A DNA stretch of 64,000 nucleotides from assembly GCA_963576725.1 (NCBI GenBank), contig OY755252.1:48238840-48302839 (forward strand), given 5' to 3'. The notes beneath the pieces were generated by a model that was not told the DNA's origin, made no database searches, and saw nothing but the letters and a program-made list of their open reading frames with translations. Both the position numbers and the translations under genes were made by a program. Below, in pieces: positions 1 to 10,033 of this stretch (positions are counted from its first letter, which is position 1; each line of letters begins with the position of its first letter). This DNA is from Azorinus chamasolen (Eukaryota > Mollusca > Bivalvia > Cardiida > Solecurtidae).

Positions 1-142
1 TGTATTATTTCATAAGCAAACAGAATAGAACCTGATCAGATGGCTCCTTTAGGAGCTGTCAGATATGATCTCATTGAGACTGTCTGATCTGGGTCTACTC
101 TGTTTGCAAAAGTGTCAAAAGGCATCAATATCGGGTAAAATA
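1..142 (-). mobile_element. Family A MITE cut by window edge
   Basis: A hairpin core with CTGATCAGATGGCTCC on one side and TCTGATCTGGGTCTAC on the other is followed by the short arm and a decayed end, GGGTAAAATATTAA. The AT-rich arm would lie left of the window. Confidence 0.75.
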
Positions 143-401
143 TTAACCCTTTACTCCATAAATACATGTATACCTTTCTATCCCTTTGTGTACAGAGTAG
201 ATCTAGATCAGATGTCTCCTGTAGGAACTGTCTGATCAGGGCTCTGTTTACTTAATATGGAATAATACAGCTTTGGTTCAACAGTTTTTGCCATTGTGAA
301 CATTTCTTGTGTTCATATTATATTATGAAATTGCAGGTAAGATAATTAATATTCATGATATTATCATTTTTTACATGAATATTCATGGTGTGAAGGGTTA
401 A
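143..401 (+). mobile_element. Family A MITE, full length
   Basis: The element sits between TTAA at 143-146 and 398-401. Its ends are CCCTTTACTCCAT and a slightly decayed complement. It holds the hairpin core near 196-245 and an arm with ATGAATATTCAT at 375-386. No coding capacity; piggyBac-like mobilisation is inferred from the TTAA sites. Confidence 0.85.
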
Positions 402-444
402 ATGTTGTTGTGTAGTGATGACTGATCTGGGTCTATACTATGTC

Positions 445-690
445 TATATCCCTTTCCCTGTTCAATATGCATGTTAGAAATTATGACATTATAAATATTT
501 ATTAGAAAAAAAAGTGTTATAATTGTAACTTTTCAATGGAATTGTTTGCTGTGGTAAACTAGAATCAGATCTATATCATGTCAAAAGCAAACAGCAGAAC
601 CTGATCAGACAGCTGCTGTAGGAGCTGTCTGATGTGGGTCTACTCTGTTTGCAAATGCATGAAAAGGTGTTTATGTGAGGGAAAGGGATA
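445..690 (-). mobile_element. Family B MITE
   Basis: Begins TCCCTTTCCCTGTTCAATA and ends TGAGGGAAAGGGATA, the family B ends. The TTAA flanks have decayed to ATATC and GGATA. The core lies at about 590-655. Confidence 0.8.
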
Positions 691-1008
691 CAATATTTTC
701 CAAAACAGCTTTCTTATTATCTGTAGATGTTTTAATTCTACTTATAACAAGTGTTTAATAATTTGAGAAAAAAAATCTTATATTACAGAAACATGTTTTA
801 CGTGCATATTTTCCCTTTGCACAGTATTGTTAATTCTTTGACAGCTGTGCCAAATCAGAAATCTTAAATACAACTAAAAATTGGAATTTGAAATTTAATT
901 GAAATACATTTGAGCTTACAATATAAGTCTCAAGAATATTTATTGAATTGACAAGGCTTTGAAAACATGTAAAACTTTATACGGGTAGCTAAAGCACTTC
1001 CATGACAA
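691..1008. other. Unassigned AT-rich stretch
   Basis: I see no reading frame, repeat unit or recognised element here, only AT-rich DNA with homopolymer runs. Confidence 0.5.
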
Positions 1009-1064
1009 TTATGCATAAGCTCAGTTCAAATGCATAAGCTCAGTTCAGATGCATAAGCTCAGTT
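1009..1064. repeat. Short tandem GCATAAGCTCAGTTCA repeat
   Basis: Three back-to-back copies of an approximately 19-bp unit containing GCATAAGCTCAGTTC. The same words form the larger 33-bp array at 1572-1924, and single diverged copies lie between them, so both clusters probably come from one parent sequence. Confidence 0.8.
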
Positions 1065-1310
1065 CAATACAGCACTGTCCTATCAATCTCTACATACACA
1101 TACTCAGTTCAAATCCCTAATTGTAAAATTTGTAGGCTAAATTAAACACTCTTGTTAAATGCATAAGCTCATGTAAAATAATCTTACAGTAAATTCATGT
1201 GCTCAGTACAAATACCCTGTTGTAGAATACTCCTTTGGTGCATAAGCTTATTTTAGATCTCCTCTTGTAACTTTTCTATGAACTCATGTCAAAGCCCTCT
1301 TTAACCCTTT

Positions 1311-1543
1311 CCCTCATATAAGCATGTTTTCATGCATTTGCAAACAGAGTAGACCCAGATCAGACGACTCCTATTGGAGCACTCTGATCAGGGTCTGCTT
1401 TGTTTGCTTTTGACATTATATAGATCTGATTCTACAGTTTTTGTCAAATCAGAAAATTGAAAATTTTACGTAATAAAAATTGAGCTAAAAATATTCATGT
1501 TGTTATCAATTCTTACATGAATACTGAACAGGGAAAGGGTTAA
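1311..1543 (+). mobile_element. Family B MITE, full length
   Basis: Intact TTAA at 1311-1314 and 1540-1543. Ends CCCTTTCCCTCATATA and GAACAGGGAAAGGG, core at about 1340-1410, AT-rich arm after it. This is one of the cleanest family B copies in the window. Confidence 0.9.
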
Positions 1544-1571
1544 GTATGCAAATGCTTAGTTACCCAAAACA

Positions 1572-1924
1572 ATGCATAAGCTCAGTTCAAATCCCTCGAG
1601 CAGAATGCTTCAGCTCAGTTCAAATCCCTCTAGCAGAATGCATAAGCTCAGTTCAAATCCCTCGAGCAGAATGCTTCAGCTCAGTTCAAATCCCTCTAGC
1701 AGAATGCATAAGCTCAGTTCAAATCCCACTAGCAGAATGCTTTAGCTCAGTTTAAATCCCTCTAGCAGAATGCTTTAGCTCAGTTCAAATCCTCTAGCAG
1801 AATGCTTTAGCTCAGTTAAAATCTCTCTAGCAGAATGCATAAGCTCAGTTCAAATCCTCTAGCAGAATGCTTTAGCTCAGTTCAAATCCCACTAGCAGAA
1901 TGCTTTAGCTCAGTTCAAATCCCC
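1572..1924. repeat. 33-bp minisatellite, about 10.7 copies
   Basis: The unit alternates ATGCATAAGCTCAGTTCAAA and ATGCTTCAGCTCAGTTCAAA, each followed by TCCCTCTAGCAGA with small changes. A 33-bp period keeps one frame open and gives a false repetitive reading frame on the + strand. It lies just right of the family B MITE. Confidence 0.92.
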
Positions 1925-2089
1925 TTTTCTCAAGTGCAATAGTTTAAATCACACTTAATTCGGAAAATACATCAGTTTACTCAATTTTTGCGTTTGTTAC
2001 ATGCATAAGCTCATTTGTATGAAGCAGTGTCTTTTCTATCCATACAAAAATAAGCTCAGTTCAAATTCCTTTTGTAAAACACTGTTTGC

Positions 2090-2298
2090 AGTAAAACCTC
2101 TCTCAACTGGAATTTTTCTAAAGAATAATATAATTTAGGTGGTTGTAAGCAGGTGGTTGCTTAATGCAGGGAGAAATTCATGCAGAAAGCTCCTTTGTGA
2201 GCTTTCCACATGACTTTCAACCTGCATTAAGCTACCACCTGTCTGATAATGGATGCAGATACTAATTTCAACATCTGATTTAGAGGAGTTTTGCTGTA
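2090..2298. mobile_element. Family E hairpin MITE
   Basis: Ends CAGTAAAACCTCTCTCAACT and GAGGAGTTTTGCTG are inverted. Inside, GGTGGTTGCTTAATGCAGG pairs with CCTGCATTAAGCTACCACC around a GAAAGCTC/GAGCTTTC centre. The ends resemble Tc1/mariner-pogo termini. Confidence 0.75.
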
Positions 2299-2469
2299 AA
2301 TGCATATACATGTACCTGATATGTGGCAAACCTCAAAAACTATTGATATTATCATTCAGATATTTTGATTTACATATTTGACATATTTTTTAATATTTAT
2401 GTTTGAACAATTTTTATGTTTTAATCATGTCTTACAGTTTCATTTCATTTTGTTAGCAAAACTTGTGAC

Positions 2470-2715
2470 TAACTCTTTACTCCATAAATATTCATGTAAG
2501 AAATAATGACATCATGAATATAAAAAAACTGAAGTTTTATAATTGCCAATTTTCGATGGAAGTTTTTGCCATTTCAGAAAATGTAGAAACAGCTCCATAA
2601 GTCCATAAGCAAACAGAGCAGACCCTGATCGGATGGCTCTAACATGGGCCATTTGATCTGGGTTTACTTTGTTTGCAAAGGTGTAAGAAGTGTATCTGTG
2701 GAGTGAAGAGTTTAA
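2470..2715 (-). mobile_element. Family A MITE
   Basis: CTCTTTACTCCATAAATATT at the left and GGAGTGAAGAG at the right, with the core at about 2612-2680. TTAA is decayed to TAAC on the left; TTTAA remains on the right. Confidence 0.8.
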
Positions 2716-2837
2716 GATTATATCATATGTATTTTTAAAACTCAAAGAATTGTATATGGGTATTGTTTACAATGAAATTGTCCCAGATAAGATTTAGAGT
2801 CCTCTAATTAATTTATCCTAACTTTTCCAACAGGTAA

Positions 2838-2960
2838 ACTTAGAAAAATAGTGCAGACCCAGATCATATTGTTTCTGATGGTATTGTTTGATCAGGGTCT
2901 GTAGTATTTAATACAATGTCAGTCTAATTTAAAGTTTTATCAAAATGGTGCTGAATGGAA
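2838..2960 (+). mobile_element. Family I core fragment
   Basis: AGTGCAGACCCAGATCA pairs with TGATCAGGGTCTG. The right flank, TATCAAAATGGTGC, recurs beside the family I copy near 56.6 kb. Terminal ends are not clear. Confidence 0.5.
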
Positions 2961-3020
2961 TTATTTAGTACATTTGTACTACAAATCAGTAGGGAAAGGT
3001 GACTGGCTATCTACTTACTG

Positions 3021-3229
3021 AACCCTTACTGTGTGGGACACAAGTCACTTATGTCCTTTGCAAACAGTGTAGACCCAGATGACAGGGCTCCTAGAGGAGC
3101 CCTCTCACCAGGGTCTGCACTGTTTGTCAGGTTACACATTTCCTCAGAAAAATTCCTAAATATTCACAATAAGCTTAACCTGTTCGATTTTTGGAATAGT
3201 CCATTTGAAAAGTAAACATAGTAAGGGTT
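3021..3229 (+). mobile_element. Family G MITE
   Basis: Inverted ends AACCCTTACTGTGTGG and CATAGTAAGGGTT. The core, GTAGACCCAGATGACAGG with CAGGGTCTGCACTG, is at about 3070-3126. A reverse-orientation relative lies at 26814-27038. The flanks are not TTAA. Confidence 0.75.
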
Positions 3230-3346
3230 GAGGATATACATGTATGTGGTCACTCTGCATTAAATCTTTATTACTATTGAAATTGTTTATTTTGTTTCAT
3301 TAGAAAAATTATTATGTGTTAGAATATTTTGCAAAATCTTCATATG

Positions 3347-3574
3347 TTAACCCTTTATTCCATGAATATTCATGTAAGAAATTATGACATCATGAAGAAC
3401 CAGATGAGACACAGGAATTTTTGGCCTTGGCAGAAACTGTAGAATCATATCTATATTACATCATAAGCAAAACAGATCAGACCCTGATCAGACGGCTCTA
3501 ATAGGAGTCATATGAACTGGGTCTACTCTGTTGGCAAAGAAATAGAAAGGCGTATTCATGGAGAAAAGGGTTAA
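3347..3574 (-). mobile_element. Family A MITE, full length
   Basis: TTAA at 3347-3350 and 3571-3574. The left arm carries ATGAATATTCAT at 3362-3373; the core follows at about 3473-3535. Confidence 0.88.
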
Positions 3575-3585
3575 AGAACGGGTGG

Positions 3586-3834
3586 TTAACCCTTTACACC
3601 ATGAATATTTATTAGGAAATAATAAATGTATGAATATTAATAAGCTAAAGTTAGTTAATAGCATTATGAACAAGGGAATTTTTATCATGGCACAAACTGT
3701 ATGAATCAGATCTATTGAAGTTAATAAGTAAACAGAGCAGACCCTGAATCAGATGGCTTCTACAGGAGCTGTCTGATCTGGATCCACCCTGTTGGCAATG
3801 GTGAAAAAGGTGTATCTATGGAGTAAAGGGTTAA
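3586..3834 (-). mobile_element. Family A MITE, full length
   Basis: TTAA at 3586-3589 and 3831-3834, ends CCCTTTACACCATGAATA and ATGGAGTAAAGGG. It lies in the same orientation as its neighbour, 12 bp away. Confidence 0.88.
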
Positions 3835-4009
3835 AATCCATGTTATAAAGATCTATTGAAGAAAATTCTTCTAAATGAAATACGGTGTTACGTTGTTTTG
3901 TTTTCAAAATATCAATATAAGTGAGTTTACTTTATTGCCCTGTGAATAAATTCTGATTTTTTCAAAAGGGAGACCACTCTTTGTATCTCTTTCAGCAATG
4001 GAGACAGAG

Positions 4010-4185
4010 TTACCATATCTTAACTCTCTGTATGCTGATGGTAAAGACTTATGCAAACAGTATGAATTCAAATGACATCTCATCAGGATCCATACTGTTT
4101 GGCACTTTTGGTCATGGTTTTTGAGAACGACAATGAAGAAAATCTACTTTAAGAATTTGTAGCAGATGACAATTTTCACAGACGA
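4010..4185. mobile_element. Family H-type fragment
   Basis: TTAACTCTCTGTATGCTGAT, then CAAACAGTATGAATTC and CATCAGGATCCATACTG, then TGTAGCAGATGACA. This matches the order seen in better H copies. The right end abuts a B element. Confidence 0.45.
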
Positions 4186-4436
4186 TTAACCCTTTCCCTG
4201 ATGAATATTATTGTAAGAAATAATGAAATCATGAATATTCATTAGCTGTATTTATGGCCTATGTACATAAGAGTCTTTGTTATTGGTAGATACTGTAGAG
4301 TCAGATATGCATGTATTATAATTTCAGAAACAAACAGAGAAGACCATGATCAGATGGCTCCTACAGGGGCTGTCTGATCTGGATCTACTCTGTTTTCAAA
4401 TGTGTGAAAAGGCATTTATATTAGGGAAAGGGTTAA
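4186..4436 (-). mobile_element. Family B MITE, full length
   Basis: TTAA at 4186-4189 and 4433-4436, ends CCCTTTCCCTGATGAATA and TTAGGGAAAGGG, core at about 4335-4398. Confidence 0.88.
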
Positions 4437-4445
4437 TCAATTTTG

Positions 4446-4570
4446 AACCTTTTTGATAATTTTGAATTAGACTCATGTGGTATAAAATAGGGTAGATCCT
4501 AATCAAATGACTCTTTTAGGAGCTGTTTGATCTGGGTCTGCACTATTTGCCTAACTTTCATTGTCAGTGA
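4446..4570 (-). mobile_element. Family I core fragment
   Basis: CCTTTTTGATAATTTTGAA precedes a core reading GTAGATCCTAATCAAATGAC and GTTTGATCTGGGTCTGCAC, ending in CTATTTGCC. This is the usual family I context; no sharp ends are visible. Confidence 0.5.
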
Positions 4571-4623
4571 TCATGTAAATTTTGATTAAGGGGCTGCTCA
4601 AACAGATCCAGACGATCTGCCAC

Positions 4624-4990
4624 TTAACCCTTTCTGCCATGAATATTTATGAAGCAATATCATCATGAATATTATTGAGATGCATTCTTCTAATGGCATA
4701 ATGAACACGGGCAGTTTGGGCCATGGCATAATGAACAGACAGTTTGGGCCATGGCATAATGAACACAGACAGTTTGGGCCATGGCATAATGAACACAGAC
4801 AGTTTGGGCCATGGCATAATGAACACAGACAGTTTGGGCCATGGTATAATGAACATGTGCAGGATTATAAAGACAATTATTGCATGCTAACAGTTAAATA
4901 ATGTGAGTGATTGATTTGTGGACCCTCACCAGATGCCTCATCTCTTATGCAGTCACTGATCTGGATCTACACAGTTTGCAAATTCCTTGA
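4624..4990 (-). mobile_element. Family A MITE enlarged by an internal array
   Basis: The left end is TTAACCCTTTCTGCCATGAA at 4624. The arm then enters a 30-bp tandem array (4695-4855), and a core-like inverted repeat follows at about 4918-4982. The right end is not preserved. Confidence 0.6.
4695..4855. repeat. 30-bp minisatellite, about 5.4 copies
   Basis: Unit GGCATAATGAACACAGACAG followed by TTTGGGCCAT. It matches the arm segment of family A and B elements that normally occurs once, where a GCATAATG word precedes GGCCATGG, so the array grew from inside a MITE. The 30-bp period leaves frames open on both strands. Confidence 0.9.
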
Positions 4991-5089
4991 ATGTAAATTT
5001 CTGAACGTTTTGTTTAAATTGATGAATATAAATGCAACAATTTGCCCTTTATAAATACACATGTATTTGCTAAATATAAAAAAAAAATA

Positions 5090-5332
5090 TTGTTTACTTT
5101 ACATCAGACACAGTAGAGAAACAGATCTATAACAAAGGGCTGTCTGATCTTGGTCGAGAGCCATCTAACCAGGGTCTCAGCTGTCTTCTTATGAAAGTAT
5201 ACAGATCTGATTCTACAGTTTTTACAATGATCTAAAAAGCATGTGTTCATTATGCCATAATAAATATTCAGCTAATAAATATTCATGATCTAATTTTTCA
5301 TACATGAATATTCATGAAGTGAACAGAGTTAT
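5090..5332 (+). mobile_element. Family A MITE, decayed
   Basis: A core remnant with CTGTCTGATCTTGGTC is followed by the CAGATCTGATTCTACAG arm and an ATGAATATTCAT at 5304-5315. The left end is lost. Confidence 0.6.
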
Positions 5333-5337
5333 ATTTA

Positions 5338-5545
5338 AAGGTGTGTATCCAAATACTAAAACTGTCACTTCTTCACCAAACCATATACTATGACGACTGT
5401 TAAGAATCGTCTCTTCGAGACGATTCTAAAGAGTGGTCACAGTATGGGTTTGTCGGAGAAACAAAGAAGCTATTCTTGGTTATGTTTTAATTTATGCGTC
5501 TTATTTGTACCTCTGGGACAGGGTTAATGACACAGCCTGTGTGTA
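5338..5545. mobile_element. Family D hairpin element
   Basis: TTCACCAAACC..., AGAATCGTCTCTTCGAGACG and a pairing right arm ending TTTGTCGGAGAA form a long hairpin from about 5371 to 5460, with D flanks GTGTGTATCCAAATACTAA and TTATTTGTACCTCTG on either side. Confidence 0.8.
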
Positions 5546-5825
5546 CAACCTAATGTGTACAACCTGTTTTAGTTATCATGTTTCATTTTGTTTTGTACTG
5601 ACACAGTTGTAAATATTTTAGAAAATAAATTGGACTTGTAGTTAGTGTGTAAATAGAGAAATCATATGACTGAATATTGTGTATTGAAATATGGCAATTG
5701 GATATTTTTTTTCCAAAAATAGAAGTAAACATAGATTGTGTAGCTTACAGAGTAAAGTAAATAAACTTGTTGGTTATGCATGCGAGTCTTTTGTTCATGA
5801 GTCGTCCAAGGGTAGAGTGATTGAT

Positions 5826-5884
5826 CGGTCTGTCTGTCTGTCTATCTGTCTGTCATCTGTCTGTCTGTCTGTCTATCTGTCTAT
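5826..5884. repeat. CTGT/CTAT microsatellite
   Basis: A run of CTGT and CTAT tetranucleotides. A second, longer block of related words lies at 6531-6838. Confidence 0.9.
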
Positions 5885-5897
5885 CAACTTGAAAACC

Positions 5898-6336
5898 TTA
5901 ACCCTTTACTCCATAATATGCCTTTTTACACCTTTGCAAATAAAGTAGACCCAGATCAGACGACTCCTGTTGGAGCCGTCTCTTCTCTTTGCTTATGATA
6001 TATAGATTATGTTTCTACAATTTCTGTCATGGCAACAAAACTCCTGTGTCCAAGTGCTATTATAACAACTAATCTAATTAACATTCGTGATGTCATTATT
6101 TCTTACAAGAATATTAATGAAGTAAATGGCATTATGCATATTAATTAGATTAATTGTTATAATAGCGCATGGACAAGGGATATGTTGACCACATGGCAGA
6201 AACTGCAGAACCATATCTATATTATATCATCAGCAAACAAAGCATTCTTACATCAGACAGCTCCTGCAGGAGTTCTCTGTTTGGGTCTTCTCTGTTTGCA
6301 AAGGTGTAGAAAGGCGTATTTATAGAGTAAAGGGTT
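5898..6336. mobile_element. Two family A MITEs head to head
   Basis: A + copy starts at TTAA 5898 and a - copy ends in GAGTAAAGGGTT at 6336. They join near 6130 with no TTAA between them. Each carries a core (about 5944-5990 and 6240-6300). Most of the 440 bp is one large imperfect palindrome, with CTAATCTAATTAAC matched by TTAATTAGATTAAT. Confidence 0.8.
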
Positions 6337-6394
6337 CAGTACCCTAGTATCAGACTCTCTGTCCTCCCCTCTCCTTTTCTTCTAACATTTATTG

Positions 6395-6485
6395 ACCGTA
6401 TAGCAAATAGTATAGACCCTGATCATATGGCTTCTTCTGGAGCCTTTCGATGTGGATCTGCACTATTTGTCTAAATTTGTCTAAA
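6395..6485 (-). mobile_element. Family I core fragment
   Basis: GCAAATAGTATAGACCCTGA and GATGTGGATCTGCACTATTT flank a TTCTTCTGGAG loop. Only the core is recognisable. Confidence 0.5.
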
Positions 6486-6530
6486 TTCTTTGTATCTGTC
6501 ATTCAATACTATAGAAAGCAAAACATTCAA

Positions 6531-6838
6531 TCTGACTGTCTATCTGTGTCTGTCTATCTGTGTCTGTCTATCTGTCTCTGCCTATCTGTGTCTGCCTATC
6601 TGCCTCTGCCTATCTGTGTCTGCCTATCTGTGTCTGCCTATCTGTGTCTGCCTATCTGTGTCTGCCTATCTGTGTCTGCCTATCTGGGTCTGCCTATCTG
6701 TGTCTGCCTATCTGTGTCTGCCTATCTGTGTCTGTCTATCTGTCTCTGTCTATCTGTCTCGGCCTATCTGTCTCAGCCTATCTGTCTCGGCCTATCTGTC
6801 TCTGTGTGTCTCTGTCTGTCTGTCTGTCTGTCTGTCTG
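6531..6838. repeat. 14-bp TCTGCCTATCTGTG satellite
   Basis: About 22 units of TCTGCCTATCTGTG and close variants, grading into plain TCTG at the right. All three + frames stay open, giving Cys/Leu/Ser-rich translations of up to 141 residues that I regard as artefacts. Confidence 0.93.
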
Positions 6839-6840
6839 GT

Positions 6841-7360
6841 TAAATATCTTTTTAGTATCTCTTCCGGAAAAGTGAGATTTTCCCAATTTGAAGAAGTGTT
6901 GAGTCAATTTAGTTGGGTGATTTAACTAACTGTGTAGACTCAATAGGACTTTATTTTTAGCATCCAGAGATTCCACATGCATATGTCTGATTCTAAATTG
7001 CAAACTTGACTTGATTAAGAATGTGTATTTATAATGAAATAACAGTAAACTCTGATAAATAGAGTTTAACAATATCATTCTGATTCTTGATACAATTTGT
7101 CATTTATAACTTTGAAATTGTATTAAATTCAGAATGTGTAATTTTAATCCATTTTAACATGTGCACTGAAGAATAAAGGCTGTAGATATAAAAGTGGTTG
7201 GCCTCTCTCCTTGCAGCACTACAAGTCGTTATATAAGGGCATAGTTCTGCCTGGTACAGTCTGTGTAACAATCTATTTATGATGGTGAGGTGGTGGTGAT
7301 TGGTTTGAAAACAGACTAAAACCTCAACAACACATCATCATCCATCTCATCATATTATTA
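6841..7360. other. Unassigned AT-rich stretch
   Basis: No family ends, cores or credible reading frame are seen in these 520 bases. Confidence 0.5.
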
Positions 7361-7362
7361 TA

Positions 7363-7455
7363 CCCCCACAAACCAAGTTTTGCGGGGGTATACTGGAGCC
7401 ACCATGTCCGTCCGGTTGTCCGTCCGTCTGTCACAAAAATATGTGGCGGTCTAAG
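7363..7455 (+). mobile_element. ATACCCCCACAAAC-type element, 5' fragment
   Basis: TATACCCCCACAAACCAAG and GCGGGGGTATACTGGAG form a short stem and are followed by a GTCCGTCCGTCTGTC run. A second truncated copy begins at 58867. I recognise this as the start of a common molluscan dispersed repeat. Confidence 0.55.
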
Positions 7456-7481
7456 GGTTAATAACATTTTCCAAGACTCGT

Positions 7482-7705
7482 TTAACCCTTTCCTCCATAA
7501 ATACACCTTTATATGCCTCTATAAAATTAACTTTTTGAAATAATTGTGATAAATAGAGCATTTGCCCCATAGGAGCAACTGCTCTATTTATCACAATAGT
7601 TTCAAAACTACACAATTCTAAAAAAATACCTTTTCTCTAGTGAATGCTCCTTTTCGGTAGATACCGGTATATTCAGAGGTTGGGTCTAAAATTAGCATAT
7701 ATCAG
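7482..7705 (+). mobile_element. Family C MITE, right end lost
   Basis: TTAACCCTTTCCTCCATAAA at 7482, then the C hairpin with GATAAATAGAGCATTTGCCC and GCTCTATTTATCACAA, then AATGCTCCTTTTCGGTAGAT. It fades after the GGTTGGGTCTAAA word. The left end equals that of family A. Confidence 0.8.
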
Positions 7706-7734
7706 TTTTTAAAAACTGACTACTCACAAGTTAC

Positions 7735-7930
7735 AACATAGTCTATATATATTAAAAAAGACTTAATGTTATACGGCTTTAAAATCTTTAATTAATAACA
7801 TAAAAATGCGCGACGCGTTTCATCAGATCTGATGAAACGCGTCGCGCATTTTTTAGTTACAAACATGTATTTTAAAGATTTTAAAGCCATATAACATTTA
7901 GTCTTTTTTAACATATATATAGCCTTTCCG
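7735..7930. repeat. Foldback with a perfect 52-bp palindrome
   Basis: Outer arms (TATATTAAAAAAGACTTAAT and its complement near 7890-7915) surround a perfect palindrome at 7802-7853 centred in AGATCT. The palindrome arm, GCGCGACGCGTTTCATC, is CpG-rich, unlike its surroundings. No coding capacity; element type unknown. Confidence 0.85.
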
Positions 7931-7962
7931 GTTGTATTCTATTGCCAGTTATAATATATATA

Positions 7963-8075
7963 TATATCATAAGCAATCAGAGCTGATCCTGATCCGACAG
8001 CTCCTACAGGATGGTTTGGTTGGTTTTTATCTGGAGCAGTGTGATCTAGGTGTACTCTGTAAAAGGTGTTGAAAC
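7963..8075 (-). mobile_element. Family A/B core remnant
   Basis: ATAAGCAATCAGAGCTGATC and a decayed right arm, TGATCTAGGTGTACTCTG, separated by an enlarged loop. Confidence 0.5.
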
Positions 8076-8100
8076 AGTACAGATCCAGTTGGGGATGTGT

Positions 8101-8190
8101 CTCATTATTATTATTATACCACATTTATATAGCGCTCTTTTCACACAGGATGTGGGCATTCAAAAGCGCTTCACATGATTAAATTGCATG
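8101..8190. repeat. Dispersed TATATAGCGCTCTTTT repeat
   Basis: ATTATTATTATACCACATTT, ATATAGCGCTC and AAAAGCGCTTCACATGA match a wording I know from many invertebrate genomes. I cannot assign it to an element class. Confidence 0.35.
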
Positions 8191-8522
8191 TACAGAATTG
8201 AATATATATAATGCGTAGAGAATATTTGAAACAAATGAAATTTAAGATAGATCGAGGTATCAATAAAATATATTAAAAATGAAATTTAAGATAGAGATAG
8301 GATGTCATAGCTGATCCTACATTTCACTGTCATCAAACCCTGTTGTACCTTTCTTCATGACGGAGTATGCCTGTTCACTGATCTGATTACTGTGAATGTT
8401 AGTAAGTACTGATCTGATTAGTAACTTGTTCACTAAACTTGTTCAATGATCTGAGCAACTTTTTCACTGATCTGCTTAGCAACTAGAGGCACCTATATCT
8501 CTTGCCCAATAGGTAATTGGTG
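8191..8522. other. Unassigned stretch with small internal duplications
   Basis: Two AAATTTAAGATAGA words and several CACTGATCTGATTA-like words recur irregularly. No reading frame or element ends are seen. Confidence 0.45.
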
Positions 8523-8775
8523 TTAACCCTTTCCCTGTTGAATATTCATGTTAGAAATAGTGACTTCATGAATATTTATTAGTTGAACTGCATAATGGAA
8601 TATGTATTGGTGGAAACTGTAGAGTCTGTAGAGAAACCGTTACTGTAAAGCCAGATCTCAGTAACCCTGACAGATCTACCCTAATTTCATAAGCAAATAG
8701 ATGACACCTTGACCAGACAATTATTAGCAGCCATCTGATTTTGTCTACTCTGTTTGGAAAGGTGTGAAAAGGTGG
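8523..8775 (-). mobile_element. Family B MITE, right end replaced
   Basis: TTAACCCTTTCCCTGTTGAA at 8523, a decayed core at about 8690-8760, then GTGTGAAAAGGTGG running directly into the TTAA of the next element. Confidence 0.75.
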
Positions 8776-9022
8776 TTAACCCTGTCCTTCATATAAATGA
8801 ATTTGCAAACAGAGTAGACCCAGATCAGATGGCTCTTATACATGTAGGAACCTTCTGATCAAGGTCTGCTCAGAGTTAGCCTATGGTATAATATAGATCT
8901 AGTTCTACAGGTTCTGTCTGAGCCAAAACATCCGGTGAACATATGGCATTATGAAACTCAAGCTAATAAATATTCATGGTGTCATTATTCCTTAAATGAA
9001 TATTGAACAGGGAAAGGGTTAA
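8776..9022 (+). mobile_element. Family B MITE, full length
   Basis: TTAA at 8776-8779 and 9019-9022, core at about 8805-8872, right end GAACAGGGAAAGGG. Its left TTAA is also where the previous B copy stops. Confidence 0.87.
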
Positions 9023-9064
9023 ATAATTAAGCGAATGGTTTGGAAGTGGAATGATCTGTTAATG

Positions 9065-9190
9065 TTTAGCTATAGAGTCTACATAGTTTGAAGACATTTA
9101 ATTTCCTAAAGGATAATGAATGCCAAACAGTGAAGACTGATTAGAGAGTTCCCTCTGATCTGGGTCTAGTCTGTTTGTAAATGCCTGGGG
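9065..9190 (+). mobile_element. Core fragment, family uncertain
   Basis: CCAAACAGTGAAGACTG and CCCTCTGATCTGGGTCTAG form the core; flanks do not match a family clearly. The following 190 bases up to 9383 hold nothing I recognise. Confidence 0.4.
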
Positions 9191-9383
9191 TAATACACTT
9201 GGTTCCTTCAATCGAACTGTGTGCCTGAGTGTCAAACTGTTTTACAGGGTGTCAAACTGCCAAATTGTTTGGCACTGTTAACTACATATTGATTGCAAGA
9301 GTTATGCAGAATGAAGTTGATTGTCCGCCTGTCTATGTGAATAGTTTTGTTTGTATCTGGTTTTTACTTGTTTTAACTTTTTA

Positions 9384-9597
9384 AAAACCCTTTCCCTCAT
9401 ATAAACGTGTTTTCACGCATCTTCAAACAGAATAAACCCAGGTCAGATGGCATTTGATAGATCTGTTTCTATACTTTCTAAAATGGCTACAGTGAAATTC
9501 CACCTCCCATATTTCGTTATAACTGTTTAATTTGTCCATGAATAATACTCAGTAGGTATTAAAATTTGTAATTAACATAGAACAGGGAAAGGGTTAA
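9384..9597 (+). mobile_element. Family B2 MITE with reduced core
   Basis: Left end AACCCTTTCCCTCATATAAA, right end GAACAGGGAAAGGGTTAA. The right arm of the core is missing, so CAGATGGCATTTGATAGATC joins the left arm directly to the B2 arm. A lone core half follows at 9600-9655. Confidence 0.8.
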
Positions 9598-10033
9598 ACC
9601 CTATTGAAGCCGTCTAATCTTGGTCTACCCTGTTTGCAAATGCATGAAAAGGAAAGGAACAGTATTTCAGTCATATTACAATGCTTAGCTAAGAAATTAC
9701 AGGTGGAGGAGGACCCTAGCTAGAGGTGTTTCCATTGTTTCATGCACAGTAGAACAATGGGGTAGAACCACTGACCAACCTTGAGCCAGCTTCTTAACAT
9801 TAAAACTTCTAATATCCAGGCCAGAATTCGAATACATTGTACCAGTAGTTAAACTATTTCCGTCAATCATTTGCTTGGTGAAATTACAATTCAAAGATAG
9901 GTGAACTGGCAATATCCACTAATCAGTTGGTGGTAGTAAAAAATTTAATTGCTGTAAAACAGGAGTACTTGAATCATTGGAAAACTGCCTCAGTTGCACT
10001 ACAGACTAGTCATGATTGTGATCATATTGTCAT

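Noticed and set aside
1546..1755. 69-codon repetitive frame
   Set aside because: It follows the 33-bp minisatellite, whose period is a multiple of three.
4647..4901. Repetitive frames on both strands
   Set aside because: Product of the 30-bp array within a MITE.
6450..6925. Three overlapping Cys/Leu/Ser-rich frames of 117-141 codons
   Set aside because: All are translations of one 14-bp tandem repeat, open in every frame because the unit lacks stops.
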